This document shows positions 32,860 to 41,045 of a stretch of 64,000 bases of DNA, piece after piece. The position numbers and the translations under genes were made by a program. Position 1 is the stretch's first letter. The number at the start of each line of letters is the position of its first letter. The DNA comes from Brevibacillus brevis (GTDB taxonomy: Bacteria > Bacillota > Bacilli > Brevibacillales > Brevibacillaceae): the NCBI RefSeq assembly GCF_022026395.1, contig NZ_CP041767.1:2388501-2452500 (forward strand), read 5' to 3'. Under the pieces are notes generated by a model. The model made no database searches, had not been told where the DNA came from, and saw nothing but the letters and a program-made list of their open reading frames with translations.

Positions 32860-33624
32860 ATGATTCATCTGGATATTAACTGCGATATGGCAGAGGGCTT
32901 CAGTAGAGGTCGACAATCAGAGGATTTGGGGATTATGAAATGGATCACCTCCGTTAATATTGCTTGCGGATTGCATGCAGGGGATCCCCATATTATTTGC
33001 AGAACAATCGAAGCTGCACTCAAGCATGATGTGAAAATCGGGGCACATCCCGGCTATGCAGATATTCAAGGCTTCGGACGTCGTTCGATGAACTTGTCTG
33101 TCAATGAAGTGTATGAGCTGGTGCTGTATCAAATTGCAGCCTTGGCTGGAACTACAAAAGCACTCGGCGGGGAGCTTCACCATGTAAAGTTGCATGGCGC
33201 GCTGTATAACGAAGCGGCTGAACGCCCAGAGCTCGCCGAAGCGGTAGTTCAAGCCATTGCGGATATTGATGAAGAGCTGATCCTCTATGCACTGTCCGGC
33301 AGCAAACTTGTAGAGGCAGGCTTGGAATACGGGCTACAGGTGGCAGAGGAAGTATTTGCAGAGCGGGCTTATTTGCCGAATGGTCGATTGGCCCCGCGTG
33401 AGTTGGAAGGAAGCGTGCTGATCAGCAAGGAAGAACGCATGGAGCAGACACGTCAGCTCGTTTTAAAACAAAGAGTAATGACGGTTAATGGCGAGCACAT
33501 TGACTTGGCAGCCGATACCCTTTGTGTCCATCACGAGAGCCATGACGTACTGCAATTCCTTGGCGAAGTACATAAGTGGGCAAAGCAAAACGATGTAAAA
33601 ATTGAACCAATCACAGCTCGATAG
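32860..33624 (+). CDS. pxpA: 5-oxoprolinase subunit A (LamB/YcsF family)
   Basis: The PxpA subunit of the ATP-dependent 5-oxoprolinase that opens 5-oxoproline to glutamate. The 254 residues include DINCDMAEGFSRG, VNIACGLHAGDPH, GAHPGYADIQGFGRR, HVKLHGALYNEA and LCVHHESHDVLQF, all typical and with the expected metal-binding Asp/His residues. ATG 32860 follows GAAAGGTGAG. The partner genes pxpB and pxpC, usually adjacent, are not in this window, so pxpA stands alone here. Confidence 0.92.
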   Translation: MIHLDINCDMAEGFSRGRQSEDLGIMKWITSVNIACGLHAGDPHIICRTIEAALKHDVKIGAHPGYADIQGFGRRSMNLSVNEVYELVLYQIAALAGTTKALGGELHHVKLHGALYNEAAERPELAEAVVQAIADIDEELILYALSGSKLVEAGLEYGLQVAEEVFAERAYLPNGRLAPRELEGSVLISKEERMEQTRQLVLKQRVMTVNGEHIDLAADTLCVHHESHDVLQFLGEVHKWAKQNDVKIEPITAR

Positions 33625-33626
33625 GT

Positions 33627-33688
33627 AAAAAGCCATCCAGCAATGCCATCCCATTATCGGGAGAGGGACGTTGCTGAATGGCTTTTTT
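33627..33688. terminator. Bidirectional terminator between pxpA and modC
   Basis: AAAAGCCATCCAGCAA pairs with TTGCTGAATGGCTTTTTT (one mismatch) between convergent genes. Confidence 0.8.
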
Positions 33689-34319
33689 CATTTTTCCGTT
33701 CTTTGATTGTGCCGTTGTCAATCAGGAAAATGACATTGGCGAGCTTCTCGGCTTCCTCACGATCATGGGTGACCAGCAGAAACGGGATGTTCCACATGGC
33801 GTGAAGGCGAAGCAACTCATCCTGGCATTGTTTACGGGTATCCGCATCCAGCGCGGATAAAGGCTCATCAAGGAGCAGGATGTCTGGTTCAGTCGCCAGC
33901 GCTCGTACAAGTGCCACCCGTTGTTTTTGTCCCCCGGATAACTGGTGAGGATATTTTTGCAACAGATGATCGATTCCTACCGTGGACAACAATGGTTCTA
34001 CATTCAGCTCATGCCCCTTTTTCAAGCCGTAGCGAACATTTTGCTCGACGGTCATGTGAGGGAACAGCGCATAATCTTGAAATAAATACCCGATGTTGCG
34101 TTTTTGTACAGGTAGCGGCTTCTGTCCTTCTCGATAAAAGATGTTCTCGTTTAATTGGATCACACCCGTATCAGGATGAACCAGACCTGCAATACTGTTC
34201 AATATCGTTGTTTTGCCAGAGCCGGATGGTCCGAACAGCACGACAATTTCCTTTTGCACCGAAAAGGACACATCCAGAGTAAAATCAGGCAAACGCTTCT
34301 GTATGTGGACAAAGAGCAA
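33654..34319 (-). CDS. modC: Molybdate ABC transporter ATP-binding protein ModC
   Basis: The ATPase of the molybdate importer, about 221 residues. Walker A GPSGSGKTT, Q-loop YLFQDYALFP, signature LSGGQKQRVALVRAL, Walker B ILLLDEPLSALD and the H-loop VTHD are all intact. The usual C-terminal molybdopterin-binding (TOBE) domain of E. coli ModC is absent, giving a short form. TTG 34319 gives an N-terminus that aligns with the family (MLFVHIQKRL), with GGCAGGTGA upstream. An ATG at 34364 inside modB also has a ribosome-like site. It is the third gene of modABC. Confidence 0.88.
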   Translation of the reverse strand: MLFVHIQKRLPDFTLDVSFSVQKEIVVLFGPSGSGKTTILNSIAGLVHPDTGVIQLNENIFYREGQKPLPVQKRNIGYLFQDYALFPHMTVEQNVRYGLKKGHELNVEPLLSTVGIDHLLQKYPHQLSGGQKQRVALVRALATEPDILLLDEPLSALDADTRKQCQDELLRLHAMWNIPFLLVTHDREEAEKLANVIFLIDNGTIKERKNEKSHSATSLSR

Positions 34320-34335
34320 TGACCATTCACCTGCC

Positions 34336-35022
34336 TTACTTTTGATTGGCGTACCTGCGCACATTGCGACGACTCCACCAATTCAGCCAGAGAGTCGTAC
34401 CCATCCCCAAGGAAACAATAATGACGACCCAAAACAATGCCTTATCCATTTGACCAGCCTCAACAGCAAAATAAATGGCGACGGGAATCGTATCGGTTTT
34501 CCCAGGGATATAGCCTGCGAGCATCAGCGTAGCGCCAAACTCCCCTAAACCACGTGCAAAAGAAAGAACAAACCCTGCCAACAGGCCAGGCCAAGCCAAC
34601 GGAAAGGTAACGGTCCAGAATAATCGCCATTCGGAAGCACCCATCGTGCGTGCCGCATTCTCCAAACGACGATCCACTCCCGTGAAGGCAGCGACTGCAC
34701 TCTGATACATCAACGGAAAGGAAACGACAATCGAGGCAATAACGGCTCCTGTCAGCGTAAAGACGACGGTAATATTGAACCATTCATGCAGAAGCTGACC
34801 GAGAAAACCATTTTTTCCGAAAAGCAGCAACAAGCCGAAGCCAACAACAGTAGGAGGAAGAACAAGCGGAAGCAAAAAGAAGGACTCCAGCACATTCTTC
34901 CCCCAAAAATCTTTTTGTGTCATCCACCTTGCAAAAACCATCCCCAGGACAAAAACAAAGGAGGTGGAGAGCGCAGCAACTTTAAGGGAGAGCATCAAAG
35001 GAGTAAGATTGGTTTCGATCAC
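34336..35022 (-). CDS. modB: Molybdate ABC transporter permease ModB
   Basis: The membrane permease of the molybdate importer, 228 residues with five or six membrane segments. It carries the coupling motif ENAARTMGASEWRLFWTVTFPLAWPGLLAG and the family stretch FARGLGEFGATLMLAGYIPGKTDTIPVAIY. GTG 35022 is preferred, with GGAGGTGG seven bases upstream; the frame runs on to 35037. It lies 30 bases behind modA and runs directly into modC. Confidence 0.92.
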   Translation of the reverse strand: MIETNLTPLMLSLKVAALSTSFVFVLGMVFARWMTQKDFWGKNVLESFFLLPLVLPPTVVGFGLLLLFGKNGFLGQLLHEWFNITVVFTLTGAVIASIVVSFPLMYQSAVAAFTGVDRRLENAARTMGASEWRLFWTVTFPLAWPGLLAGFVLSFARGLGEFGATLMLAGYIPGKTDTIPVAIYFAVEAGQMDKALFWVVIIVSLGMGTTLWLNWWSRRNVRRYANQK

Positions 35023-35052
35023 GCTTGCCACCTCCAATTCGATTCGTTTGGT

Positions 35053-35850
35053 TTATTGAAACCCGTACTTCTGTAAGATCGCTTTTCCTTTATCGCTTGT
35101 CAAGTAGGCTAGAAAAGCTTTTGCTGCATCTGGGTTCTTCGATGCGCTGACGACTGCACCTGGATAAACGATCGGCTTGTGCCATTCAGGCTTTGCTGTC
35201 GCCAATACCTTAACATTTTTCGAAGCTGCGGCATCACTGGAGTAGACAATGCCGACTTCGGCGTTACCGGATTCTACGAAGGTCAAGACTTGGCGAACAT
35301 CGCTGCCAAATACCATTTGTGCCGAAAGAGAATCCCACATTTTCAGCGTATCCAATGTTTCTTTTGCATATCGTCCTGCCGGGACTGTATCAGGCTCACC
35401 GACGGCAATATGCTTGATTGCTGAGTTGTTTAGCTCTTCAAAAGAAGAGATAGCGACAGCACTTGTGTTACCCGCAATGAGAACAAGCGAGTTTTGCGTG
35501 AAGTCTTGGCGTGTGTCTTTGGCAATCAGTTGCTGTTCCGCTAGACCGTCCATGTCTTTTTTACTAGCAGACAAAAATACGTCAGACGGAGCGCCTTGTG
35601 TAATCTGTGTGGCGAGTTTGCCAGAGCCTCCGAAGTTAAAGGTGAGGGTCGTTCCCGGGTGTTCTGTTTCGTATTGGGTTTTCAACTCATTCAAGGCATC
35701 TGTCAAGCTGGCAGCAGCAGAAATCATCAGTTCTACCTTTGCTGCATCGGTTTTGGCTGGCTCACTTGTTTGTGGCGCTGTTTGCGTTGTCGAGCAAGCA
35801 GTCAGCATCAAGCAAAATGCTGTCAATAAGGCTAACCAGTGCTTCTTCAT
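35053..35850 (-). CDS. modA: Molybdate-binding lipoprotein ModA
   Basis: The extracellular substrate-binding protein of the molybdate transporter, 265 residues. The signal peptide ends in lipobox LTAC (about Cys19). The mature domain shows LMISAAASLTDALNEL, FNFGGSGKLATQITQGAPSDVFLSAS and NSLVLIAGN, whose serines and backbone bind the oxyanion. It also has AVGEPDTVPAGRYAKETL and VGIVYSSDAA. ATG 35850 follows GGGGGTCC. Upstream lies the palindrome shared with the divergent regulator gene. Tungstate cannot be excluded as ligand. Confidence 0.93.
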   Translation of the reverse strand: MKKHWLALLTAFCLMLTACSTTQTAPQTSEPAKTDAAKVELMISAAASLTDALNELKTQYETEHPGTTLTFNFGGSGKLATQITQGAPSDVFLSASKKDMDGLAEQQLIAKDTRQDFTQNSLVLIAGNTSAVAISSFEELNNSAIKHIAVGEPDTVPAGRYAKETLDTLKMWDSLSAQMVFGSDVRQVLTFVESGNAEVGIVYSSDAAASKNVKVLATAKPEWHKPIVYPGAVVSASKNPDAAKAFLAYLTSDKGKAILQKYGFQ

Positions 35851-35876
35851 AAAAAAGGACCCCCATAATTATATTT

Positions 35877-35896
35877 AGTTATAATTAATTATAACT
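35877..35896. promoter_or_regulatory. 20-bp perfect palindrome, candidate mod operator
   Basis: AGTTATAATTAATTATAACT is its own reverse complement, and a further ATAACT half-site follows four bases later (35901-35906). It lies 27 bases upstream of modA and 98 bases from the divergent regulator start, the right place for repression of both. That the neighbouring HTH protein binds it is inference. Confidence 0.6.
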
Positions 35897-35993
35897 GGAC
35901 ATAACTAGATTATATGGATTCGTAATGAATAATCAATTGCGATTTTACGACACTTGTTTGAAAATAGAGCAAAGGAGATAACGGAGGCGGGAC

Positions 35994-36953
35994 ATGAGTC
36001 AACAAAATTCTTACACCACCGAAGAAATAGCAAAAATTCTACGTATTTCTAAGCTGACGGTCTACGACTTGATTAAAAAAGGCGAGCTGCCTGCATATCG
36101 GGTCGGTCGGCAAATGCGCGTAGACGAAAGCGATCTGGAAGCGTACAAGGCGAAGGCAAAGGGGGAATACAGACAAGCCTCAGCTGTCAGCATCCCGCAG
36201 ACAGGACAAGCTCAGCAGCCGTCACGACATGAGCAGGCTGGCACAGGTCGGAATATCATTATCAGCGGGCAGGATGTGAGCTTGGACCTACTGGCTGGGC
36301 ATTTGGAGAAAAAGGATGAGGCATACCGACCGCTTCGCTCGTACGTGGGCTCTCTGAACAGCCTTGTGGCGATGTATACGGGTAAGGCTGATATCGTCAG
36401 CACTCACTTGTACGATGGGGATACCAATGAATACAATGTCCCGTATATTCGTCGCATTTTGTGTGGGCATCGTTATGTTGTCATCAATATGTTGTCACGT
36501 TGGGCCGGATTTTACGTTCAGGCAGGCAATCCGAAACAGATGAAAGCATGGAGCGATTTCACGAAGCCGGGCATTCGCATGGTCAATCGGGAAAAAGGGT
36601 CAGGTGCACGCACGTTGATTGAAGAGCAGTTTCGATTGGCAAAAATAGCGGGGAGTGACGTGATTGGCTATGAACGGGAAGAGTCCAATCACCTGGCAGT
36701 CGCAGGGGTAGTAGCACGGCGCGAGGCAGACGTAGGGGTGGGCATTGAAAAGGCAGCTTCACTCGTCGGAGTGGAGTTTGTCCCTACTATTCGTGAGCGA
36801 TATGACCTCGTCTTGTTGAAAAACAAGGACAACGAGCAGCTCATTCAGGCAGTGCTTGATGTTCTCGGGTCGCGTCCATTTCAAAAGGAACTGGAAGCAG
36901 TCGGAGGATATGATCTGAGCCAGACCGGAAAAATTATGTACGAAACCTGGTAA
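35994..36953 (+). CDS. One-component regulator: excisionase-type HTH plus periplasmic-binding-protein-like domain
   Basis: A 319-residue cytoplasmic protein. Residues 5-52 are an excisionase/MerR-like helix-turn-helix (YTTEEIAKILRISKLTVYDLIKKGELPAYRVGRQMRVDESDLEAY). After a Gln-rich linker, residues about 84-315 form a PBP-like domain with SYVGSLNSLVAMYTGKADIVSTHLYDG, VNREKGSGARTLIEEQF and ADVGVGIEKAA. This architecture is known for molybdate-responsive regulators that replace ModE in many Gram-positive bacteria. Divergence from modABC supports molybdate as ligand. ATG 35994 follows GGAGATAACGGAGG-like sequence. Confidence 0.82.
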   Translation: MSQQNSYTTEEIAKILRISKLTVYDLIKKGELPAYRVGRQMRVDESDLEAYKAKAKGEYRQASAVSIPQTGQAQQPSRHEQAGTGRNIIISGQDVSLDLLAGHLEKKDEAYRPLRSYVGSLNSLVAMYTGKADIVSTHLYDGDTNEYNVPYIRRILCGHRYVVINMLSRWAGFYVQAGNPKQMKAWSDFTKPGIRMVNREKGSGARTLIEEQFRLAKIAGSDVIGYEREESNHLAVAGVVARREADVGVGIEKAASLVGVEFVPTIRERYDLVLLKNKDNEQLIQAVLDVLGSRPFQKELEAVGGYDLSQTGKIMYETW

Positions 36954-36963
36954 ACACTAAAGT

Positions 36964-37004
36964 AAGCTGCCAATCATTACGATACAATGAGTGGCGGCTT
37001 TTTA
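36964..37004 (+). terminator. Terminator after the mod regulator
   Basis: AAGCTGCCAATCATT pairs imperfectly with ATGAGTGGCGGCTT, followed by TTTATTTT. Confidence 0.7.
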
Positions 37005-37146
37005 TTTTCACAGAAAGATCATCGCCAAATAAGGCGGTTTCTCTACAGAATCTCCTGAATTTCTACTCAGTTTGACATATATTTGCTACAATGAAACAAA
37101 AACATATAGCGCCTGCCGCCGGGCGATTTATTATATGGGGGCTGTC

Positions 37147-39015
37147 ATGAAATCACTACATAAAACCAGCTTGCTCGTATGCGTGACGATCCTCGTTTTT
37201 TTCGGCTCAGTTGGGGTCGTCGCGTATTGGCCAGCCATTTCTCAAATCATTGCCATGAATCAATCACCTGAGGGGGAGCAAACGTTCGTCGATCCATTTT
37301 CATATGATCCGCCTCTGCCGTCTTATGTAAAGGATTTAAACCCGGTATATAAGATTCAAGCTGAATTACATACGTCTGAAGCAAAAATAACCGGAAACAT
37401 GACATTGGAGTTCGATAATCCGAAAACGCCAGATGTACGATTGTATATTTACGATTACCTTTGGAACAAAATGACGGTGAAGTCGATTCGCTACAAGGAC
37501 AAGCCGCTTTCTTTTGAACGTGGTCAATCGCTGGTGAAGCTGGCAAATCCTCTTGGTAAGGAGCTTCGTGGCGCCTTAACCATTGAATTCGAGAACCCGG
37601 TTCCACGCAGAGGCACACGTTTTGGGGTCAAAGACGATATATGGACGTTGACGACTTGGTACCCGATGCTTGGGGCCCAAAATCAAAAAGGCGTTTGGTA
37701 TGACCCGCCGCAACGCGTTGATTTTGGTGATCCATTCGTCTACCACTATGGAGATTACGATGTGTCATTTACCTCTCCACAAGGCTACAAATGGGTCAGT
37801 TCGTGGGGCAGAGGGCAAACGAAGTCAATCGGTGGAAATAAGCAGCAAGTCCATTATCAAGCAAAAAATCTGTTGAACTTTGGATTGGTGGGAAGTCCGC
37901 TTTATCACATTGAAACGATTCAATTTGCTCCGAATTTAACGGTGGACATTGCTTCCGTGGATAAAGGTAACATTGAACGAATCAAGACCATTGCCCAATC
38001 GGTCTTTCCTACTTTCATCGACATGTATGGACCGTTGCCGTATCCGCATGTGGCGATTGCGGAAACAAGTTCAGGAACGACGTACGCCATGGAATACGCA
38101 AACCTCGCTGTGTTCAAAAGAGACATGCATCACAATAATTTGATCGATCATTGGCTGCCGCATGAGGTAGGACATCTTTGGTGGTACAACAGTGTAGCTA
38201 CCTTGGAGTCCTCGCATGGGTGGCTTGATGAGGGGCTGGTAGAGCTCGGTGTTTCCCATTACTTGCAGAAGCGTTATGGTGCTCAATCAGCTACGACTCT
38301 GCTGGATACGTACAACCGGGATGTTAAACGTTTGCAAGAGCGTTATCCAAATGGAAAGCTCGACAAGCCATTGCAGAGGTTTGCCACCGAAGAAGAGTTT
38401 AAGCTGACCTGGTATTCCCGGGGAGCACTCCTGTTCGACAACCTGCGCCGCAAAATTGGTGACGATGCCTATAAGCGATTCTTGCAGCGCGTCCAGCAAA
38501 ATTATCATGGCAGTGTCATTGGTGCAGAGCATCTCGATCAGGCGCTTGGACAAACCTTGCAAGGGGAAGCGAAATATTTCACCCTGTATACCAACAGTGC
38601 AAATAAGAATGGCTTTGGTGCTGTTCAATTGGAACCCTATATCACCACAATCATTAATAACATGAGTTTTTATCCATCGATTCCAGCTCGGGTCACCCAA
38701 AATACGGTGTATATCCCGTTGCGAGAGCTCGGTGAGAAAATGGGATTAGCGATTAGCTGGGACGACAAGAAACAAATGATCCGCGTAAAAGGAAATGGAC
38801 GCGAGGTATTTATAAAGGAACGGGAGCGCTTTGCTGACGTAGATGGGAAGCGAATCGATCTAGGCAGCCCGTTAATTGAGATCAAAGAACGTACGATGGT
38901 TCCACTGTCCTTTTTTGAAAAAGCATTGGGATATGAGACAGCGTACAATCAACAACAAAAAACGGTGAAGATCAATACATACCAAACGATTGGAAGGGCG
39001 GCAGAAACAAAATGA
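37147..39015 (+). CDS. M1-like membrane metallopeptidase with C-terminal stalk domain
   Basis: A 622-residue exported protein. It has an N-terminal membrane segment (LLVCVTILVFFGSVGVVAYW), a beta-rich domain, then a gluzincin catalytic domain. HEVGH (in LPHEVGHLWW) gives two zinc histidines and the catalytic Glu; WLDEGLVEL supplies the third ligand about 19 residues later; the GTTYAMEYANL stretch stands at the exopeptidase GAMEN position but is altered. Residues from about 510 form a stalk domain (YIPLRELGEKMGLAISWDD...MVPLSFFEKALGY). ATG 37147 is placed by GGGGG. The stop overlaps aroK by 4 bases, so the two are co-translated. Confidence 0.82.
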   Translation: MKSLHKTSLLVCVTILVFFGSVGVVAYWPAISQIIAMNQSPEGEQTFVDPFSYDPPLPSYVKDLNPVYKIQAELHTSEAKITGNMTLEFDNPKTPDVRLYIYDYLWNKMTVKSIRYKDKPLSFERGQSLVKLANPLGKELRGALTIEFENPVPRRGTRFGVKDDIWTLTTWYPMLGAQNQKGVWYDPPQRVDFGDPFVYHYGDYDVSFTSPQGYKWVSSWGRGQTKSIGGNKQQVHYQAKNLLNFGLVGSPLYHIETIQFAPNLTVDIASVDKGNIERIKTIAQSVFPTFIDMYGPLPYPHVAIAETSSGTTYAMEYANLAVFKRDMHHNNLIDHWLPHEVGHLWWYNSVATLESSHGWLDEGLVELGVSHYLQKRYGAQSATTLLDTYNRDVKRLQERYPNGKLDKPLQRFATEEEFKLTWYSRGALLFDNLRRKIGDDAYKRFLQRVQQNYHGSVIGAEHLDQALGQTLQGEAKYFTLYTNSANKNGFGAVQLEPYITTIINNMSFYPSIPARVTQNTVYIPLRELGEKMGLAISWDDKKQMIRVKGNGREVFIKERERFADVDGKRIDLGSPLIEIKERTMVPLSFFEKALGYETAYNQQQKTVKINTYQTIGRAAETK

Positions 39016-39533
39016 AAAACCTGGTGTTGGTCGGATTTATGGGAACGGGAAAAACCACGGTTGGCGCCGCACTCGCTGCCTCTTTGGGAATGAAGCATAC
39101 GGACTTGGATGATGCGATTGTGGAAAGTGAAGGTCGGAGTATTCCAGAAATCTTCACGGATCAAGGAGAAGCGTATTTCCGAGACGTTGAGACGAAACGT
39201 CTGGCGCAATTACTGGCAGTAGGATCTCAGGTAGTAACAACTGGGGGAGGAGCTGTATTGCGGAAGCAAAATGTAGAGATGATGATGGAGCATGGCATCG
39301 TCATCGCGCTGCATGCCACGGAAGAGGAGCTCATCAAGCGTTTGGAAAATGATACAGGCCGGCCGTTGTTGACAGGAGGAGTCGCAACCAGGGTAAAAAC
39401 CTTAATGACGGAGCGCGCAGGTGTATACGATTTCGCTCCGATTCAGGTGGATACGACAGGAAAGAGCCTTTCCGATATCGTGATGGAAATTACGAGCCAA
39501 GTGGTTGAAAGAACACAGGACGGGGAACAATAG
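39012..39533 (+). CDS. aroK: Shikimate kinase
   Basis: Phosphorylates shikimate at the 3-OH with ATP in the chorismate pathway. The 173 residues show the P-loop GFMGTGKTT (about 8-16), the shikimate-binding DLDDAI and the FRDVETKRL arginine, the GGGAVLR loop, and the lid with NDTGRPLL. The ATG lies inside the end of the upstream peptidase gene (ATGA overlap). In Bacillus aroK is also next to yqzE, as here. Confidence 0.95.
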   Translation: MKNLVLVGFMGTGKTTVGAALAASLGMKHTDLDDAIVESEGRSIPEIFTDQGEAYFRDVETKRLAQLLAVGSQVVTTGGGAVLRKQNVEMMMEHGIVIALHATEEELIKRLENDTGRPLLTGGVATRVKTLMTERAGVYDFAPIQVDTTGKSLSDIVMEITSQVVERTQDGEQ

Positions 39534-39589
39534 AGGGGACAGCGCTTGCGCCGTGGTGGAATCCACGAGTAAGAAGGAGGTCAAGTGCG

Positions 39590-39751
39590 ATGTCCTTTCA
39601 GGAATATTTAAAGTACCTGACGAAACTGTTTGTCCAGTACATGGACACCCCAAAAGATGAACGCCGTTTGCGTAAGACTCCACGGGAGTCCTGGTCGTCA
39701 CGCTGGTTTGGTGCCATTCCCATGTCCATTCGATTGTTGTGGCGCAAATAA
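39590..39751 (+). CDS. yqzE: YqzE family small protein
   Basis: A 53-residue basic protein (MSFQEYLKYLTKLFVQYMDT, then PKDERRLRKTPRE and WFGAIPMSIRLLWRK) that fits the YqzE family, with an N-terminal amphipathic helix and a hydrophobic C-terminal part. GGAGG lies 9 bases before the ATG. In B. subtilis yqzE sits between the comG operon and aroK and belongs to the competence-related region. No comG genes are visible here. Confidence 0.8.
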   Translation: MSFQEYLKYLTKLFVQYMDTPKDERRLRKTPRESWSSRWFGAIPMSIRLLWRK

Positions 39752-39789
39752 AATTCGTAAACCTATCATGAACGAGACGGAGGGTGCAT

Positions 39790-40044
39790 ATGGCGAGAGT
39801 AGCGGTAGAAAATTCCCTGTCTGAAGTGTGCAAGATGCTGCGTCAAAATGGTTACGAAGTTGTTGATCTGGGCAACTGGCAGCAGGTGGTAGATGCGATT
39901 GTCATTACAGGACAGGATATCAACGTACTGGGTGATCAAAACAAAACGATTACTGGAGCTCCCGTCATTAATGCAGAGGGTATGACGGTCAATGAAATTT
40001 TTCATGCCGTTCATGAACGTCTCTCTCCTACAGAACATCGGTGA
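39790..40044 (+). CDS. ykuS: YkuS (UPF0180) family protein
   Basis: An 84-residue protein with the family pattern VAVENSLSEVCKMLRQNGYEVVDL, IVITGQDINVLGDQNK and TGAPVINAEGMTVNEIFHAVHERL. Function unknown. ATG 39790 follows GGAGGG. It may be co-transcribed with yqzE (38 bases upstream). The family's Cys-containing loop is replaced by WQQVVDAIV here. Confidence 0.88.
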   Translation: MARVAVENSLSEVCKMLRQNGYEVVDLGNWQQVVDAIVITGQDINVLGDQNKTITGAPVINAEGMTVNEIFHAVHERLSPTEHR

Positions 40045-40056
40045 ATAGAAAACGTA

Positions 40057-40100
40057 AAAAACAAGCTCTCCAACCGGTTATTCGGCAGGAGAGCTTGTTT
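40057..40100. terminator. Terminator between ykuS and the convergent gene
   Basis: AAAACAAGCTCTCC pairs with GGAGAGCTTGTTT. Its right half overlaps the end of the minus-strand gene, so it works mainly for ykuS. Confidence 0.75.
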
Positions 40101-40935
40101 CGTTTACGAAAAATCGTCCGACGCGATGGGCATACGAATACGGAACAAAGCGCAGGCCCTCATCCCATACACCGACATAAGCATTTTGATCATTCCATAA
40201 ATGCAGGGACCCCACGACAAAGGGTGCCAAAACCTGTGACTGATGAATCGGGACGGCTAATGTTACCGGTGAGGTATAATCTTGCTGCCATAATTGGTTC
40301 CAGGACACGTCCGTATCCGTTGTACTCATTTGGCTGACCCACCCGATATGATCAAAAGGATCAGACTCGGCTGCGCTTAAAATTCTCATTTGAGTCAGGC
40401 GTTGGCCATTTTGTATGAGCTGCTCGTCTGCAAAAGCATCGACAGCGGGTTCACTAATTTGAAAAGAAGTGGGATACATTTCTCCCGTTTTTGCATTGAC
40501 CATTTGTGTATCTGACTTCTGGGTGATCAGCCAGTAGGAAGCGAACCCGTCATAAACTGGCTCTGCCGCGATTTCCTTCGGAGCAAAAGCGTCATCGAAC
40601 AAGATGTACTCCCCGACACCGTATTCCAGCAGAACAAATTTTTGATGGGTAGTGGAATCAGGTGCTTCTCCTACCACCAAATATCCTACTTGCTTGTCCG
40701 CTTTTTTTATACTTACCAGCCATTGATGCTGTCCCGCACCAAGTGTTTGCACGTCCGTCTTTGCGTCTTGCCATTGCTTGAATTGAGGGTCTCGGCTTGC
40801 GATCGCATCCATCCATTCTCGAATTTGTGCTTGGAATTGCTTGTCCCAGCTAGCTTCGTCTTGCGCAAAAGCTGGTGAGGAAAGCAGCATTAGAGCCAAA
40901 AGAGCAGCGATAAAAGGAAAAAATCGTCTGGTCAC
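40078..40935 (-). CDS. Secreted protein of unknown function
   Basis: A 285-residue exported protein with a clean signal peptide (RRFFPFIAALLALMLLSSPAFAQ, cleavage after AFA). The mature part is acidic and rich in aromatic residues with no recognisable domain: WLVSIKKADKQVGYLVVGEA, YGVGEYILFDDAFAPKEI, WLITQKSDTQMVNAKTGE. The pattern of paired strands suggests a beta fold. GTG 40935 follows AAAGGTGG; the longer frame to 41028 has no ribosome site. It occupies the place between yqzE and yqhG where B. subtilis has other genes. Confidence 0.7.
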   Translation of the reverse strand: MTRRFFPFIAALLALMLLSSPAFAQDEASWDKQFQAQIREWMDAIASRDPQFKQWQDAKTDVQTLGAGQHQWLVSIKKADKQVGYLVVGEAPDSTTHQKFVLLEYGVGEYILFDDAFAPKEIAAEPVYDGFASYWLITQKSDTQMVNAKTGEMYPTSFQISEPAVDAFADEQLIQNGQRLTQMRILSAAESDPFDHIGWVSQMSTTDTDVSWNQLWQQDYTSPVTLAVPIHQSQVLAPFVVGSLHLWNDQNAYVGVWDEGLRFVPYSYAHRVGRFFVNETSSPAE

Positions 40936-41045
40936 AACTATGCACCACCTTTTGTAAAGGCTTAACCTATTCCTATTGTAACCAGCTATGACAAAAAGAT
41001 TTGTTGCAACGTGTCTTTTCTGTTTCACATTTTCTCGTTGATCTT

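Noticed and set aside
35249-35878. 209-codon plus-strand ORF antisense to modA
   Set aside because: No ribosome site and low-complexity Ser/Ala composition mirroring the modA codons.
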